From positions 371,688 through 435,687 of the forward strand of contig NZ_VWSH01000003.1 of the NCBI RefSeq assembly GCF_008629695.1: DNA of 64,000 nucleotides, given 5' to 3'. This document shows, piece after piece, positions 61,850 through 64,000 of this stretch (its first letter is position 1; every line of letters begins with the position of its first letter). Origin of the DNA: Taibaiella lutea. GTDB taxonomy: Bacteria > Bacteroidota > Bacteroidia > Chitinophagales > Chitinophagaceae. The notes beneath the pieces were generated by a model, which was not told the DNA's origin, made no database searches, and saw only the letters and a program-made list of their open reading frames with translations. The position numbers and the translations under genes were made by a program.

Positions 61850-62377
61850 TCAACCCGGCAAATTTACGGAATCGATAATGGAACTGAAGTCTTTAAATAA
61901 ATTCTTTGCGAAAGGGAAAAGTATACCAATTAGGGAAAAAGCCTTCGGTGCGAAAACAATGAGAAAATTATAGCTATAAGAAGCATTTTTTGTTTCAGGT
62001 TTAATCATTCCCCAATGATTGAAAAACCATAAAAATGAACTGAAAACAAGCGTAATCAATAATCCATATAGCAAAGCACCACATATTCTGTTAAAGAACC
62101 CCAGAAAGGCAACTTTCATAAGCTTATCAATAGCCTTAGCTCCCAGTCTCACTAAAAATACAACTCCGATAAATACAATTACGTAAGAAAGAAAAGGTAC
62201 CCAGAAAGGAGTTGCGTCTTTGAAAATCAGGTTTGCAATAAACCCGGAAAATTTAATGGCGCAAAAAATGCCGATAATAACAGACAATACAGCAAAAAGG
62301 GCTATAACAATTCCTTTGCTATAGCCTCTTATTAAGAAAAATATTAAAAATATCAGATAGAGGACATCAATAATCAT
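61850..62377 (-). CDS. CvpA family membrane protein
   Basis: 175 residues with four to five membrane helices: a polar-free start (IIDVLYLIFLIFFLIRGYSK), then GIVIALFAVLSVIIGIFCAI and others. The N-terminal FLIRGYSKGIV motif is typical of CvpA. The family was named for colicin V production; it affects envelope homeostasis and purine metabolism indirectly. Lies eight bases after yqeY and four before pabA, so co-transcribed. Confidence 0.86.
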   Translation of the reverse strand: MIIDVLYLIFLIFFLIRGYSKGIVIALFAVLSVIIGIFCAIKFSGFIANLIFKDATPFWVPFLSYVIVFIGVVFLVRLGAKAIDKLMKVAFLGFFNRICGALLYGLLITLVFSSFLWFFNHWGMIKPETKNASYSYNFLIVFAPKAFSLIGILFPFAKNLFKDFSSIIDSVNLPG

Positions 62378-62385
62378 AAATACGA

Positions 62386-62838
62386 TTAAGCTGTCAGAAG
62401 ACGTTTAACAGCTTCTGCTATAAGTTTACCGTCAGCTTTTCCTGCCATTTGTTTAGTGGCCACGCCCATTACTTTCCCCATATCGCCCGGGCCTGATGCG
62501 CCAACAGAAGTAATAATTTCTTTTACATTGCTATCTATTTCCTCCTGCGATAATTGTTTTGGCAAAAATTCTTCTATCACTGCAATCTCCTCTTCTTCCT
62601 TAACGGCAAGATCTTCACGATTCTGAGCACGGAAAATATCAAGGGAGTCTTTACGTTGTTTAGCCAATTTCTGCAATAGTTTCATTTCATCTGCTTCCGT
62701 CAACTCCCCGCTTGCACCTGCTGCTGTTTTTTCTACCAAAATAGCAGCCTTGATAGCTCTTAATGTACGCAATGCAGCATCATTCTTATCACGCATAGCT
62801 TGCTTAAGCTTATCCATAATATTTGTTTCTAAAGACAT
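62386..62838 (-). CDS. GatB/YqeY domain protein
   Basis: 150 residues from ATG 62838 (MSLETNIMDKLKQAMRDKND). The YqeY signature is visible: ALRTLRAIKAAILVEKTA, AKQRKDSLDIFRAQNREDLA and the C-terminal KVMGVATKQMAGKADGKLIA (GKxMGxxxxxxxGxADG). It shares the tRNA-binding tail of the GatB amidotransferase subunit; role unclear, possibly tRNA-related. A longer start at 62886 lies upstream of the predicted transcription start (promoter 62899-62868), so the shorter form is right. First gene of the operon with cvpA and pabA. Confidence 0.9.
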   Translation of the reverse strand: MSLETNIMDKLKQAMRDKNDAALRTLRAIKAAILVEKTAAGASGELTEADEMKLLQKLAKQRKDSLDIFRAQNREDLAVKEEEEIAVIEEFLPKQLSQEEIDSNVKEIITSVGASGPGDMGKVMGVATKQMAGKADGKLIAEAVKRLLTA

Positions 62839-62867
62839 AATTACATTTTTAAAAAAGACAAAGAAAA

Positions 62868-62899
62868 CAAAAATAAAATTAGCCACCCAATTTTACAAA
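62868..62899 (-). promoter_or_regulatory. yqeY-cvpA-pabA promoter
   Basis: On the minus strand TTTG (62899-62896), exactly 20 bases, TATTTTTG (62875-62868). The TTTG element falls inside the susD terminator hairpin at 62879-62910. Confidence 0.75.
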
Positions 62900-62910
62900 T
62901 GGGTGGCTAA
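62879..62910 (-). terminator. susD terminator
   Basis: 11-bp perfect stem TTAGCCACCCA / TGGGTGGCTAA with a 10-base loop; on the minus strand a T-rich run follows. It ends the SusD transcript and overlaps the next promoter. Confidence 0.88.
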
Positions 62911-62932
62911 AGATTATTTCTTAAATTATTGA

Positions 62933-64000
62933 TTAAGGATTTTGATCCGAACCATTTAGGCTTGCATTATTATCCATTTCACTTTGAGGAATCTTGAACA
63001 AGAATTCATCAGAATTTGCAGGTAATTCAGCAACACCACATGTAGTAAGATCGAAGTTACCAGTTCCTAAAGGTCTTGACAATGGTTTTTTCAAACGAAC
63101 CATATCAGAGAATGCTTTACCTTCCAAGAAAAGTTCTATTCTACGTTGCAAATAGATTTCTTCCAGCAAATTAGTACCACCAGTGTAAGGAGTTGTTGCG
63201 AAAGAATAACCTGAATTACGTTTTTTAACCAATGTTTCCAAAGTAGTTGTCGCATCAGCAATATTGCTTTGTTGAGCCTGAGCTTCAGCTTTAATCAAAT
63301 ACATTTCAGCTAAACGCATGTAAAGATTGTCATAAATCCAGGTACCGTAATCTACCATGTAGAATTTACGTTGCTTTCTTGCATTATCAAATGTTGTTTT
63401 TCTTACATCACCGGTTTTAATCTTATCGAACAAATATTTTGGTATTTTACGGAATGTACCGCCGCCACCTGCATAAGAGCTCGGGTTAGATGCATCAACA
63501 AAAGACATAAAGCAAATGATACCATAATCATCAGTTTGACTTGCAGATAATTGAGAAGCCCACATCCATTCTGAGTTAGTTGCATCTCTGAATCCGCTGT
63601 TTCGGTAAGTAGCAGAATCCATTAATTTAGAAGCACCACCCACAGTTTGAATTGCAAGATCAGAATACTTTTCAGCGTCAGCCCATTTATTCATTACTAA
63701 AGAAACTTCTGCATGAATACCATAAGCAGTTGCCAAAGAGATGTAAGATTTATTAGTAACAGTAATACCAGAACCTTCAATCAATGCGATAGCAGAATCG
63801 ATATCTACTGTAATACGGTCATAAACATCACCTACTGTACCACGCGGATTACCTTTGGTTGTTGATGTTGTTGGTGTTGTATAAATCGGAACTCCCGGAC
63901 TATTTAAACCAAGGGAATAGGTTTTACAATAGTAAATAGCAAGTTTAGAATAACACCAGGCTCTCCATGCATAAGCTTCACCTCTGATTTCATTTAATTC
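62933..64000 (-). CDS. SusD/RagB family outer membrane nutrient-binding lipoprotein, N-terminus outside the window
   Basis: The reading frame is open from the stop at 62933 to the window end (at least 355 residues), so the 5' part is missing. SusD hallmarks: NEIRGEAYAWRAWCYSKLA near the cut end, TPYTGGTNLLEEIYLQRRIE then LFLEGKAFSDMVRLKKPL, and the C-terminal FLFKIPQSEMDNNASLNGSD with final QNP. SusD-like lipoproteins form a lid on a SusC TonB-dependent transporter that imports glycans or peptides. The SusC gene would be expected just upstream, beyond position 64000. Confidence 0.93.
   Translation of the reverse strand, partial: ELNEIRGEAYAWRAWCYSKLAIYYCKTYSLGLNSPGVPIYTTPTTSTTKGNPRGTVGDVYDRITVDIDSAIALIEGSGITVTNKSYISLATAYGIHAEVSLVMNKWADAEKYSDLAIQTVGGASKLMDSATYRNSGFRDATNSEWMWASQLSASQTDDYGIICFMSFVDASNPSSYAGGGGTFRKIPKYLFDKIKTGDVRKTTFDNARKQRKFYMVDYGTWIYDNLYMRLAEMYLIKAEAQAQQSNIADATTTLETLVKKRNSGYSFATTPYTGGTNLLEEIYLQRRIELFLEGKAFSDMVRLKKPLSRPLGTGNFDLTTCGVAELPANSDEFLFKIPQSEMDNNASLNGSDQNP

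Noticed and set aside
62839-62886. N-terminal extension of the YqeY protein
   Set aside because: Lies upstream of the predicted transcription start and is unlike the family.

Overview
The window is chromosomal DNA of a Bacteroidota bacterium, most likely a Chitinophagaceae/Chitinophagales member. The evidence is lineage marker proteins (GldC, the Bat proteins BatD and BatE, a SusD/RagB lipoprotein, a CHU_C-type type IX secretion sorting domain, a Reg_prop/Y_Y_Y histidine kinase) together with promoters of the Bacteroidota form TAnnTTTG, several with TTTG 20 bases upstream. About 53 protein genes and one tRNA-Ala(GGC) are supported. I see no prophage, insertion sequence, CRISPR array or rRNA.

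Layout. 0-9 kb: a PIN-like DUF5615 protein, two unrecognised proteins, gldC, an alpha-oxoamine synthase (probably serine palmitoyltransferase type), a hotdog thioesterase, a fumarylacetoacetase-family enzyme, a large sensor kinase and three small genes, two of them helix-turn-helix. 9-19 kb: an isochorismatase-like protein, a TetR/MFS efflux pair with a visible operator, tRNA-Ala, holA with a DEDDy exonuclease, tandem O-antigen-ligase paralogues and an Ig-like lipoprotein. 19-29 kb: a self-contained four-gene transcription unit described below. 29-33 kb: a fatty acid hydroxylase, a lone paaA, a mosaic of noncoding repeats, and mqo. 33-39 kb: rimP-nusA-infB, a RidA protein and CsbD. 39-50 kb: an orphan NarL-type regulator, a PKD/CHU_C secreted giant, gyrB, a seven-repeat lipoprotein, batD-batE. 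50-64 kb: an S9 peptidase, an ArsC-like protein, nadB, a Na+/H+ antiporter, a 3-hydroxyacyl-CoA dehydrogenase, dcd, ndk, nadE, the yqeY-cvpA-pabA operon and a SusD gene cut by the window end.

The most unusual content is the 19128-29081 unit on the minus strand. It encodes an actin/Hsp70-fold ATPase, a membrane-anchored coiled-coil protein, a 1725-residue polytopic protein that joins a SEDS-like (RodA/FtsW) glycosyltransferase region to a penicillin-binding transpeptidase domain, and a single-pass membrane protein of unknown family. It is framed by its own promoter and by terminators. I infer a dedicated peptidoglycan- or envelope-synthesis machine that I cannot match to a named system.

A second unexpected feature is a pair of noncoding 147-bp arrays (31269-31415 and 59267-59413). 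Each has exactly seven degenerate 21-bp units, and both spell a related heptad in the same minus-strand reading frame. Several dispersed palindromes, an operator overlapping the tetR promoter, and an O-antigen ligase paralogue lacking its conserved histidine are also reported.
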